In this document: positions 54,355 to 62,530 of the stretch, in pieces | How the letters are laid out: the number at the start of each line of letters is the position of its first letter | Position numbering within the stretch: position 1 is the stretch's first letter | DNA from: CAZEAN01 sp964510225 | GTDB taxonomy: Bacteria; Planctomycetota; Planctomycetia; Isosphaerales; Isosphaeraceae | Length of the DNA stretch: 64,000 nucleotides | Direction of reading: 5' to 3' | Assembly: GCA_964510225.1 (NCBI GenBank) | Contig: CAZEAN010000011.1 | Span: 10,268-74,267 of the forward strand | Notes under the pieces: model-generated | Seen by the model: only the letters and a program-made list of their open reading frames with translations | Told to the model about the DNA's origin: nothing | Database searches by the model: none | Made by a program: the position numbers and the translations under genes

Positions 54355-56430
54355 TTAACGGGACGCAACGGGATCGATATTGGGTGATTCTTGTGTCGAT
54401 CCTCCGTCAAGCTCACTGCGTTCCGGAGGCAGAAAATCACCTTTGAGCAAGCGGATCACCGTATCGAGATCGTTCTCGGTCAGTTTCCCATCGAATCCAG
54501 GCATCAGTTCGTGGGCTTCGAGGTAACCATAAAGATCAGCTGCCTCCGGCCGGAGGATCATCCGCTCAGTCCAGATCCGCGACCCCCAACCGTAGAGGTT
54601 CGGTGAATCGACACCGGTTCCGAGTTCTCCGCTCATCCCCCACATATGGCAACCAGAGCACTCGTAATTGAAGTGATAGAAGCCCGGATGATACTGAACC
54701 CCCTCCTCCTCTTCCCACATCAGCGCCGAGAGGCCCGGTTCCACTCCGATGACAAACTCCTCGAAAAAGTCAGCGACTTCGTCGAGTTCTTCCGAGGTCA
54801 GCTCGGAGTCGTCCTTCCACTGTTCCATCTGACCGCACTGCGGGACCGTTCCGAAGTACTTCGGCGAAGAAGGATCTTCCAAGAGCCCCCGGAGCCATTC
54901 ACGCGTCCCAAACCCTTGGAGATCTGAGGCGATCTGTACGGACTCGGTGGTCCGAGTCACCGTCTGTCCGTCGGCACTGATTTCAAGGATTATCGATTCA
55001 CCTTGTGCCGTCTTTCCTTGGACTGTGAGCCCTTGATCTTTCGTCGAATCTGTCGACTCCAACACGAAACCTTCCGGCGCAGCGATTGCAACCGCGCGAG
55101 AATTCTCGTCGCCAAGATTGCCGATTCCGTCAATTGACGTAGTGTCAGCCTCGGCGAGTTGAGATTCGGTCAGTTCTAAATAACTAACATTGATCAAGCC
55201 CTTGCCGTCATAGTAGTGGCAACTCAAGCATTTGGTCCGAAGCACTTCGAAGCCATGGTAGTAGGGGTCTTGCTGGAGCAATGCCGGTGCTCCTTCGGGG
55301 GGAACACCCTGCTCCTCTGCCAGGTAGAGCGCTCGTTCCCGCGCCTCATCCGCTTTTGCGCGGGCTGCCTGGAACGTCGGACTTTTCGCGTCAGTCTGAA
55401 TCGCCTCTAACATCAAGACGCCCACTGCCCCGACCAAGGCGAACGCGAAGGAGCAGGAGAGGAAGTGCGCAAAATTTCTGGGGAGGACTCGGTCCAAGAG
55501 CGGGAGCAAGGCAAAGACGCTCACGATCGCTCCAGGGACTACGACTGTCCCGAGGACTTCGTTATTCCCGGCAAAGGCTGGTTTCTGGAGGAGCTGGAAG
55601 AGCGAGAGGAAGTACCACTCTGGACGCGCGGGGTAATCACGACTCGCAGGGTCGGCGGGGGCATCGAGATTGGCTCCCCCTTCAATTAGGACAATTCCGA
55701 CCACGACACCGAAGACCATGAGTGTCGCCACGGTGTTCATGAAGAACTGCCGAGGCCAGTAAGCTTCAGCACCGGTCGCGGAGGAAGGAGCCGTTACGCC
55801 CTGCCTTCGAAACATCGCGATGTGAGCACCGATGAGGATAAACGTGAGGAGTGGCAGGACACCAACATGGAGCCCGTAAAATCGGGTCAACGTTTGATTC
55901 CCATACTCTGGGCCACCGACTAAAAGTTCGCGTGCCCAGGTTCCGATAATCGGGGTCCCACCCGCGATGTTGGTCGCGACCTTGGTAGCCCAGTATCCCT
56001 TCTGATCCCATGGAAGGAGATAACCCGTCAGTCCAAAGCCGATCACGAGGAACATTAGGCCCATTCCGAGCCACCACGTGATCTCACGAGGTCTACGGTA
56101 CGCGCCTGCAAAGAGAACTTGGAGCAAGTGTAATCCGATCAAGACCATCATTGCCGAGGAGCCAAAGTGATGGACTCCACGGATCCACTTCCCCATCAGC
56201 ATCTGCTCGTTGATGTACCAGACTGATCCCCAAGCATGAGCTGAACTTGGGACGTAGCTGGTCATCAGTAAGAGGCCGGTGACAACCTGGATCAAGAACG
56301 TCCCGGTGAGGGCCGACCCAAAAACGTACTTCCACCGTGCGCCACCCGGGATCATGTGGTCGAGTGCGTTGGTTGCAATCGACTGGTAGTCGGTCCGGTC
56401 GTTGAACCATTGGGAGAGCTGCTTAAACAA
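54355..56430 (-). CDS. Cytochrome b fused to di-haem c domains
   Basis: 691 aa. N-terminal cytochrome b (about 1-345): haem b ligands H87/H88 (HHFG) and H101 in one helix, H188 and H203 in another, and the Qo-site PEWY motif (PEWYF at 270-274). The C-terminal half is extracytoplasmic and has two c-haem motifs, CLSCH (401-405) and CSGCH (591-595). A beta-rich stretch of about 80 residues (430-510; ESTDSTKDQGLTVQGKTAQG) separates them. This is the membrane subunit of a planctomycete-type bc complex, passing electrons from quinol via Rieske to the attached c haems. The start overlaps the Rieske gene end by 8 bases, so the two are co-translated. Confidence 0.93.
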   Translation of the reverse strand: MFKQLSQWFNDRTDYQSIATNALDHMIPGGARWKYVFGSALTGTFLIQVVTGLLLMTSYVPSSAHAWGSVWYINEQMLMGKWIRGVHHFGSSAMMVLIGLHLLQVLFAGAYRRPREITWWLGMGLMFLVIGFGLTGYLLPWDQKGYWATKVATNIAGGTPIIGTWARELLVGGPEYGNQTLTRFYGLHVGVLPLLTFILIGAHIAMFRRQGVTAPSSATGAEAYWPRQFFMNTVATLMVFGVVVGIVLIEGGANLDAPADPASRDYPARPEWYFLSLFQLLQKPAFAGNNEVLGTVVVPGAIVSVFALLPLLDRVLPRNFAHFLSCSFAFALVGAVGVLMLEAIQTDAKSPTFQAARAKADEARERALYLAEEQGVPPEGAPALLQQDPYYHGFEVLRTKCLSCHYYDGKGLINVSYLELTESQLAEADTTSIDGIGNLGDENSRAVAIAAPEGFVLESTDSTKDQGLTVQGKTAQGESIILEISADGQTVTRTTESVQIASDLQGFGTREWLRGLLEDPSSPKYFGTVPQCGQMEQWKDDSELTSEELDEVADFFEEFVIGVEPGLSALMWEEEEGVQYHPGFYHFNYECSGCHMWGMSGELGTGVDSPNLYGWGSRIWTERMILRPEAADLYGYLEAHELMPGFDGKLTENDLDTVIRLLKGDFLPPERSELDGGSTQESPNIDPVASR

Positions 56431-56974
56431 GGGGAATCTTCTCCTTCGCCAACGTGCGGAACCGTTGGAACCTCACACGGACTTCCGAGTTCGGATCACC
56501 TGGATCACCGACGAGTTCGGTTTCAAGTTGATCCATGCCTCGGGGCGGAATTTTGTTACTCGGGGCACCCGAGAGCGAGAACGAGCTTGTGTGACATGCG
56601 CAGTAAAATGAAACGCCGTCAGTACCGAGGCCGATCGCACAGCCAAGGTGAGGGCACTCAGCATTAAAGGCGACGACTGGTTCATCCGACTCAGGAGGCT
56701 GTTTGACAACCCAGACCAGGCCGACCGGCTCGTCGGGGTAAACGACCCAAGCATCCTTCCTAGGTTCGATGACGGGAAACGACTTAGGGATTCCAACTTG
56801 GAGATCGCCCAGCCGTGTTAGCGAAATAAAGTCGGATCCGCTGTCTTCTTTCTTCTTGGTGGATCGCTTCAGGATCGGCGTCAAGAGATAAGAGACACCA
56901 GGGATCGCGAGAGCAAGGCTGATCAAGCCGCCCAATCCAAGGGCGCCGATCCGATACAAGTCGCGGCGGTTCAT
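56423..56974 (-). CDS. Rieske iron-sulfur protein of the bc complex
   Basis: 183 aa. A short cytoplasmic start MNRRDLYRIGALGLGGL contains an RR pair before the membrane helix (about 8-30), then a periplasmic Rieske domain. Box 1 CPHLGC (107-112) and box 2 CACHTSSF (125-132) supply Cys107, His109, Cys125 and His128 for the [2Fe-2S] cluster, with Cys112 and Cys127 for the disulfide. The longest frame extends to 57055, but the ATG at 56974 starts the membrane anchor. It forms an operon with the overlapping cytochrome b-c gene. Confidence 0.92.
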   Translation of the reverse strand: MNRRDLYRIGALGLGGLISLALAIPGVSYLLTPILKRSTKKKEDSGSDFISLTRLGDLQVGIPKSFPVIEPRKDAWVVYPDEPVGLVWVVKQPPESDEPVVAFNAECPHLGCAIGLGTDGVSFYCACHTSSFSLSGAPSNKIPPRGMDQLETELVGDPGDPNSEVRVRFQRFRTLAKEKIPLV

Positions 56975-57412
56975 CGACTCGACTTCTCTCAATTGTGTGT
57001 GGGAACTGGGTGGGCGTAGGCGGCAAGTCAGTCGAGCAGCAGAGCCGGCAGGCAACTGCCAAGTTGGAATCGGATCGTCTTTTCGACAAGGACCGACCCA
57101 GGGCAGCGAAAGGAAGTTGGTGTACGGAGATCAACCGACTTCCGGGTCATTATCTATCGTATGAGAGAATAGTCCGATCCGCAAAGGTAGACCGCCGGAC
57201 CAATCAGGAAATTCTTAGGTTATTGACGACAAGGTCAGGCGCGTCTCGCTGACCGTCCCGCTACATGGAATCCGAGGGAATCTTTCGACTGCGGGATTAT
57301 GAAGGAGGGAGACGTCGGCATCAGTTCAAGTAAAGATTGAGCATCCGGATTCGGATCCTTGCCGTCGATTGTCTCACCCAAGAGTCCCGACCAGGATTCC
57401 TCTACTCCCGAT
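56975..57412. other. Intergenic region upstream of the Rieske gene
   Basis: 438 bases between the stop of the NrnA-like gene and the Rieske start, both on the minus strand. It should hold the promoter of the bc operon. No gene, no repeat and no clear hairpin terminator for the NrnA-like gene was recognised. Confidence 0.4.
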
Positions 57413-58405
57413 TCAAGGCGAGCTGACCTCCATCGCTTTTCCGAGAGCACCGAGGACCTCATTTCGCGCGACTTCGAGGGGTTCTCGGAGGGTTGCACCC
57501 GCTGCAACACGATGACCGCCGCCACCAAACTGGCTTGCGAGGGCGGCCACGTTTAGATCGCCCCGCGATCTCAAACTAAGCTTAATATCACCATTGAGTT
57601 GTTCGACGAAGAGTATCGCTACCTCGACTCCAACAATGGACGCGAGATGATCGATGAGGTCCTCGGTCTCCGAAGGTTGAGCGCCCGTCGCTTCGAAGAC
57701 CTCTCGCGTCACGGTTCCGACGGCGACTCTCCCGTCCAGCTCAAGCGCGAGTGACCCAAGAACGGACGAAACCAATTGGATCCGACCGATAGAATTCTGT
57801 TCGAAGAGGAGTCGATGGATACGGTTGGGCTCCGCACCTGCCTCCACCAATTCGGCAAGATCGCGGAAGGTTGCAGGGCGAACATTTTTGTGACGGAACC
57901 AGCCGGTGTCCATGGCGATCGCCGTAAAGAGCGCGGTCGCCATTTCCGTTGAGATCGGTACTCCCAAGGCTCTTGACGCACGGAGGACCAGAGACCCGGT
58001 CGACTCTGCTTGAACGTCCTTAAGCATCGTTGCCCCAAGATCATCTTCACTGACGTGATGATCGATCACGAGCTTCGGGCCCTGGAATTGGAGGACGAAC
58101 TCCTGCATCCCTCCGAGCTGGCTCCAACTCGACAGGTCGAGGATCACTAATACCTCATCATCACCACCAGCAGTGAACTGATCTGCAGGATCATAGTGTT
58201 GAAATAAGCCAACATCGGGCGTTAAGAAGTTGTAGCGCGGCGGAGTCAGGCTCACATTGAGCACTCGGGTTTCCTTACCGAAGTGCTTTAAAAGCCCAAC
58301 CATCCCGAGTTCCGATCCCAGCGCATCTCCATCGGGTTTGACGTGCGTCGTAATTACAAAACGCTGATAGGTTCGAATCAATTCCGATAGCGGCGACCAA
58401 TCCAT
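57413..58405 (-). CDS. DHH family phosphoesterase (NrnA-like)
   Basis: About 330 aa soluble DHH/DHHA1 protein like NrnA, which removes nucleotides from very short RNAs and hydrolyses pAp. DHH side: HVKPDGDALGSE, LDLSSW, DHHVSEDDLG. DHHA1 side: LRSRGDLNVAALASQFGGGGHRVAAGA, containing the substrate-binding GGGGH. Two starts are possible: an ATG at 58405 (MDWSPLSELIR) and a TTG at 58435. The ATG is preferred, but neither has a good ribosome binding site. It is separated from the LegB-like gene by a long gene-free stretch. Confidence 0.9.
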   Translation of the reverse strand: MDWSPLSELIRTYQRFVITTHVKPDGDALGSELGMVGLLKHFGKETRVLNVSLTPPRYNFLTPDVGLFQHYDPADQFTAGGDDEVLVILDLSSWSQLGGMQEFVLQFQGPKLVIDHHVSEDDLGATMLKDVQAESTGSLVLRASRALGVPISTEMATALFTAIAMDTGWFRHKNVRPATFRDLAELVEAGAEPNRIHRLLFEQNSIGRIQLVSSVLGSLALELDGRVAVGTVTREVFEATGAQPSETEDLIDHLASIVGVEVAILFVEQLNGDIKLSLRSRGDLNVAALASQFGGGGHRVAAGATLREPLEVARNEVLGALGKAMEVSSP

Positions 58406-59049
58406 ATGTATTGTCTTTGTCTGAAGACCAGTCAACTGAGGGTTCCGAGATAAGCTATTGGTCGAAGGGGCGAAATAACCAATCTCAACTCCTTTTTATT
58501 CTAGTGCGAGAGGGTTTGGTTTGCTCGTGTACTCCACGTTTTGGTGCCGACGGCTGAGGAAGTTCTCATTGGTTTAAATCAACAGAATGCTCACGATTGG
58601 AGCAATCAAGAAGCCCCAGAAACCGCTCTTGTTCTGTCTCCCGCGTACCAATCTCGATGAATGGTGCCAACTCTATAGCAATATGGAGAACTACTTGGAA
58701 TTTCCACCAGAAGCCGCCATTCGCCACGAACTTGGGCCCAGAAGTCTTACTTTGGCGCGGCCAACTGAACGCTCCCTGATCGATTCAGGTAAATGGTCAG
58801 CTTGAGTTAATTCACTGAAGCTGGAGTCAATTGGTGTTTGGAATGATCCGAAGGACCAAGGAAGCCCCTATTCTGAGGAGATTTAAAATTCCAAGACTGT
58901 GTGACTCGGATTCGTCATCAAGAATCCGGAGAGACCTATCAGAATCCCCGTACGGACCAAGCAAGCTTCGATCGAATGATCGAACTGCTTCATCCCAATG
59001 GATTCCGGATTTCCCCTCAGACGGGAAATGTTTGCTCTCCGACCATTCC
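58406..59049. other. Long gene-free region before the NrnA-like gene
   Basis: 644 bases between the NrnA-like start and the LegB-like stop. A 72-codon frame at 58587-58805 and others give no recognisable protein and have no ribosome binding site. A weak 7-bp hairpin (59009-59015 with 59023-59029) lies 21 bases past the LegB-like stop. No RNA gene seen. Confidence 0.4.
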
Positions 59050-60051
59050 TCAGGTCGTGTATTCACCGACCCGGAAGAGACCCGAGTTGGCTTCGACCCA
59101 TGCGATCGTCTCGTCGAGCCCAGCTTCGAGCGAATAGGTCGGTTCCCAGCCCCAGAGTGATTGGGCGAAGGTGGTATCGGCGAGGAGTCGACCCACTTCA
59201 CTCTTTGAGGGTCGGATGCGCTGCGGGTCTTGCTCGATCTGGATCTGCCGGCCAAGTCGACTGGCGATTAGTTCTGCTAAGGCACCAATTGTTAAGTCGT
59301 GCCCCCTACCAATATTAACAACTTGACCTACTGCCTCGGGACATCCGGCAATCGCAAGGAATCCGGAAACAGTGTCGGCAACATAGGTTAGGTCGCGTCT
59401 CGGATCCAGGCTTCCAAGGCGAATCACTGAATCGGCGAGAGCCTGACTGATGATCGTCGGAATGATGGCACGCGCCGATTGTCGGGGACCAAACGTGTTA
59501 AATGGTCGGAGGATCGAGACGGGGAGATCGAACGAGCGGTAATAGCTAAGACCGATTGCATCCGCCGCGACCTTACTCGCGGCATAGGGGGACTGAGGCT
59601 GGATCGGGTGCGATTCATCGATCGGCACCGTCCGAGCAGTCCCGTAGACCTCGGAGGTCGACGTTAAGACCACGCGCTCCAAATGCTCAGCCTGCCGTGC
59701 AGCTTCGAGGACGTGCTGAGTTCCCAGCACGTTAACTTGCATCACGTCAGTCGGATTCTGATACGAATAGGGAATAGCAATCGATGCTCCTAAGTGCAAA
59801 ACCCACTCACGATCAATCACAGCGCGACGGACCGCTTCTGGGTCTTTAAGGTCGCCTCGACAAACTTCGATTTCCGAGAGGATCGAGGCGTCGATTGAAT
59901 CGAGATGGCCGCGATCATCGCGGCCGTTGTAGCGCACAAAAGCGCGAACTTGGTTCCCGTCGCGGACCAATCGCTCTACGAGGTGGCTACCGATGAATCC
60001 AGCGGCACCGGTGACAAGGACCTTCTTCAATGTACCTGCTCCGTTGGTCAT
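59050..60051 (-). CDS. LegB-type NAD-dependent 4,6-dehydratase
   Basis: 333 aa extended SDR of the UDP-GlcNAc 4,6-dehydratase/LegB type used for legionaminic acid and related sugars. The Rossmann motif is GAAGFIGSH (15-23), followed by LTSTSEVYGTA, QPQSPYAASKVAADA (Tyr156, Lys160), and the family-specific stretch RPFNTFGPRQSARAIIPTII followed by LGSLDPRRDLTYVADT. Full length. No other legionaminic acid genes are in this window, so the product may feed another surface glycan. The ATG is at 60051. Weak hairpin downstream. Confidence 0.8.
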   Translation of the reverse strand: MTNGAGTLKKVLVTGAAGFIGSHLVERLVRDGNQVRAFVRYNGRDDRGHLDSIDASILSEIEVCRGDLKDPEAVRRAVIDREWVLHLGASIAIPYSYQNPTDVMQVNVLGTQHVLEAARQAEHLERVVLTSTSEVYGTARTVPIDESHPIQPQSPYAASKVAADAIGLSYYRSFDLPVSILRPFNTFGPRQSARAIIPTIISQALADSVIRLGSLDPRRDLTYVADTVSGFLAIAGCPEAVGQVVNIGRGHDLTIGALAELIASRLGRQIQIEQDPQRIRPSKSEVGRLLADTTFAQSLWGWEPTYSLEAGLDETIAWVEANSGLFRVGEYTT

Positions 60052-60300
60052 CCTCTTCCGTCGGAATCAGGGGGGAATCATTGGTCCTCCCTGCCCTTTC
60101 GGCAATGATCCTAAAGTTGATCGCAGATTCGGCCAACGTCGGTTCTTGAATCCAATTTTTTGAAGTTCGACTCAAGTCAGGCTGATCGTGATCCGATGAG
60201 AAGATCTAGCAAGGTCCATCATGGCTAGTTAACCACAAGTCTTGGTCCTTGCCAGCTTGTTCCGTCGAAGGCCCGATTTCCGTGATCAGGAGATTCCTGA

Positions 60301-60981
60301 ATGGCATTCCGCACCATCCTGGTGGGCGCAGTGGTTGCTCTTGGAATGGATCTGCCGACCGGCAGCGAAATTCAAAACTGGGTCCGTACAGGAGAATCAT
60401 GGTGGAATGCGCGGGTCGCTGAACTGGAAGCGAGGCATGGGATTGCGCTAAGTCCCCTCGACAGCATTGCTGACGAGCGGGTTGAGGCGACCCCCGAGTT
60501 CCCCGAAGAATGTTCAGAAGCGACCTTCGCCACGGTCGTCGATGATTGGGTAGCGGTAGTCTCGGAACCGGAGCAAGACTCAAAAGCAGAACCGATTGAT
60601 ACAGCTCGACTCGTCGCGGGGGCAGAGTCTGTGGAATTCGGTTTTGACTTTGGGTTTGCGCTGGAACCTAATGCGTTCTGGATTCCAATTGCCGGGATCC
60701 CTCAGGAGGAATCGGTGCAATCCGATCCTCCTCCTGCGATTGAGATGTCGAGCACAGACTCTGCGCTCGACATTCCTCTAGCGGTAGAAGATGTCGTCGA
60801 AGTCGTCGTCGAAGCGAATTCATCGGTGACCGAGACGCCAAGACTTTCTTCTGCAGACCGAGAACCTCAATCGAATGAGATCCCCCGGCTGACCGCAGCG
60901 ATCCGGCTCACCGGCGAAGCTTTAAGCGCTTGGTTGGTTGTACTGAATCCCAGCGGTCTGGAAACTACAGCATTAAAGTAA
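60301..60981 (+). CDS. Hypothetical acidic protein
   Basis: 226 aa protein, no family recognised. A short hydrophobic N-terminus (AFRTILVGAVVALGMDL) could be a membrane anchor, then a Trp-containing helix (IQNWVRTGESWWNARVAELE), and a long strongly acidic low-complexity centre (about 55-200), with an EFGFDFGFALEP segment. AGGAG lies 8 bases before the ATG, and a clear intrinsic terminator follows, so this is a real expressed gene. Confidence 0.7.
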   Translation: MAFRTILVGAVVALGMDLPTGSEIQNWVRTGESWWNARVAELEARHGIALSPLDSIADERVEATPEFPEECSEATFATVVDDWVAVVSEPEQDSKAEPIDTARLVAGAESVEFGFDFGFALEPNAFWIPIAGIPQEESVQSDPPPAIEMSSTDSALDIPLAVEDVVEVVVEANSSVTETPRLSSADREPQSNEIPRLTAAIRLTGEALSAWLVVLNPSGLETTALK

Positions 60982-61401
60982 GATTGCCCGAATCTTAAGC
61001 TGTCTCTCGACGCTGTAAGGTTCACCCGACTCCGACATTTCAAAATTGGCGCCGATCACTAGATGCCCGGTCCTTTTCTTCGGAAGAGGGTCGGGTTTTC
61101 TCATTTGGAGATCAACACTCTTTATTCATTGGACCTGACTCTACAAAAATAAGAGAGATCATTTCGTTGATGAAGTACATACTTGAGTTTTGAAGAAACA
61201 GCGTCATACTTGATAGTCAATAGTCGCTGGCAGGACCCTATGTTTTCGAAATCGTCGATCTTTCCTGCTGGACGCAATCGTTATCCGACTCTTGAGGAAG
61301 TGGTGGAAACTCAATACTCTTAAAGGCATCTTGATGGATCCAGGCCGTGGATTTCCGGGATCCGCAAGTGGAGCTAGAGGCCGTTCAATTCTGAGGAAGT
61401 C
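60982..61401. other. Intergenic region with terminator and AT-rich part
   Basis: 420 bases. The left end holds the terminator at 61066-61099. The centre (about 61110-61260) is AT-rich with no gene and probably holds the promoter of the small protein at 61402. Confidence 0.45.
61066..61099 (+). terminator. Intrinsic terminator with UUCG tetraloop
   Basis: Stem of 13 pairs (61066-61078 with 61083-61095, three of them G-U wobbles) closed by the stable loop TTCG (61079-61082) and followed at once by TTTTCTC. It is a textbook rho-independent terminator on the plus strand, 84 bases past the stop of the acidic protein gene. Confidence 0.85.
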
Positions 61402-61518
61402 ATGTTTTGGGAAAAATTTATGATCACGATGGGTTACTTGCTCATCGGGTCATTTTTGGGTTTCGTTGGACTGTGCGTTTACTGGATGCGGCGTTCGGGG
61501 CGTGGCACGAAGCCATAA
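61402..61518 (+). CDS. 38-aa single-helix membrane protein
   Basis: The ATG at 61402 is preceded by TGAGGAAGTC (GAGGA six bases from the ATG); stop at 61516-61518. The 38 aa product reads MFWEKFMITMGYLLIGSFLG, then FVGLCVYWM, ending RRSGRGTKP: one hydrophobic helix and a basic tail, a common design of small bacterial membrane proteins. No family or partner recognised. The nearest genes are the acidic protein upstream and the conserved hypothetical gene on the opposite strand downstream. Confidence 0.5.
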   Translation: MFWEKFMITMGYLLIGSFLGFVGLCVYWMRRSGRGTKP

Positions 61519-61739
61519 ACGCTGATGGGTCTGTCATCTGTGTAAGCGTCTTCCTCCTTGCGATCTTACCCCTCCGTGATCATTAGCGTTGCTAGCTATG
61601 CTTCACAGTCTCGGCACACCTGTTGTATTGGTTGGTAAACTCTGAGTTTCTCCTCTGTTTCTTCTATTCTCAAATAGGTCAACATCGATCGTCAGATCAT
61701 CGGTTTAAGTGCACCCGGCAATGATCTGTAACCCGGTTT

Positions 61740-62108
61740 TCAATCAAACGGCTCATCTTCTCGCTCGGCCGGGATTCCTGGGAGTTCGGTTGTTGGCCCA
61801 ACCTTGCGGTATCCCAACGCTCGGGCGACCTGAAGTACCTCGCCGTAGGTGGGGAATGACTTCTTCGTACGCTCCTTGAAGCGCTGAATCGCATTCATGA
61901 ATTCGATCTGATCCTTGTCGTAAACGCGCTCAAACGTCGTGGGGTCGATCCGTTTCCGGCGTTCTTTGCGGACTGGGTTTTTCTGCCCCTTTCGTCGCTC
62001 ATGAAAGCACGAATTTGGCGGAAAACTGGCGAAATCGAATGAAGACTCCGGTTGCTCCGTCAAACGATTGTTCGGGTAAGGATCGGGTTTTGAAGATTGA
62101 TCCGACAT
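61740..62108 (-). CDS. Conserved planctomycete hypothetical protein
   Basis: 122 aa small basic protein. A disordered start (MSDQSSKPDPYPNNRLTEQP) precedes ERRKGQKNPVRKERRKRIDP, then TTFERVYDKDQIEFMNAIQR and RTKKSFPTYGEVLQVARALGYRKVGP. The combination RRKRIDPTTFE ... EFMNAMQRFKE ... FPTYGEVL is one that I recall as widespread in planctomycetes, without known function. It could be a small nucleic-acid-associated helical protein. An inverted repeat CAGATCAT/ATGATCTG lies downstream (61693-61728). Confidence 0.75.
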   Translation of the reverse strand: MSDQSSKPDPYPNNRLTEQPESSFDFASFPPNSCFHERRKGQKNPVRKERRKRIDPTTFERVYDKDQIEFMNAIQRFKERTKKSFPTYGEVLQVARALGYRKVGPTTELPGIPAEREDEPFD

Positions 62109-62530
62109 CAGAAGTCACTCGCAACATGATTTTTTCATTCTTCAGAGCCTCACGAGTTTCAAGAGCTCGAAGGCTCGCTGAGTCGCCGACACGACGCGGA
62201 GAGTCTCAAAGGGACAGATAGGTCAGAGGTCAGTTCCTGTCAACTAATCGAGCTCACCTCATGGGGTTGGGCCAGCGAGCCGGGCTTCCGTATGTCATAA
62301 TGACCAAAGGCGGCGTCCGATCTCTCAGCCGGAAAACGCGAACTGACCACGTCGACGGATCACGACCAGAATCGTTAACGACGGCCAATGCTCAATTCAG
62401 TCCCGGTCTCAGGGCAAACGAAGGGACGCGCTGAGACGACTTTGGATGACCCACTGACAGGATGTTTCACTAGCCAATGCCGGCACTCTGGCTGCCGGTT
62501 TTCCTTGATCGCTGGAGATTCGTAGATCCC
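62109..62530. other. Divergent intergenic region with structured leader
   Basis: 422 bases between the minus-strand hypothetical gene and the secretin-like gene. It contains an inverted repeat GTCTCAG (62406-62412)/CTGAGAC (62431-62437) and, 20 bases before the secretin-like ATG, a CCGGCA-TGCCGG hairpin (62480-62498) followed by TTTTCC. No gene was found, though this looks like a regulated 5' leader. Confidence 0.45.
62480..62502 (+). terminator. Terminator-like hairpin before the secretin-like gene
   Basis: Stem CCGGCA (62480-62485) with TGCCGG (62493-62498), 7-base loop, then TTTT at 62499-62502. It lies 28 bases upstream of the ATG at 62531, on the coding strand. It could be an attenuator in the leader or the end of a short upstream transcript. 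Confidence 0.45.

Noticed and set aside
58587..58805. 72-codon plus-strand frame
   Set aside because: No ribosome binding site and no recognisable protein.
62395..62440. Bases resembling a c-di-GMP-I riboswitch (AGGGCAAAC and GGGACGC)
   Set aside because: The two fragments are in the right order but the required inner stem and the GCAAAGCC part are missing, so the aptamer cannot fold.
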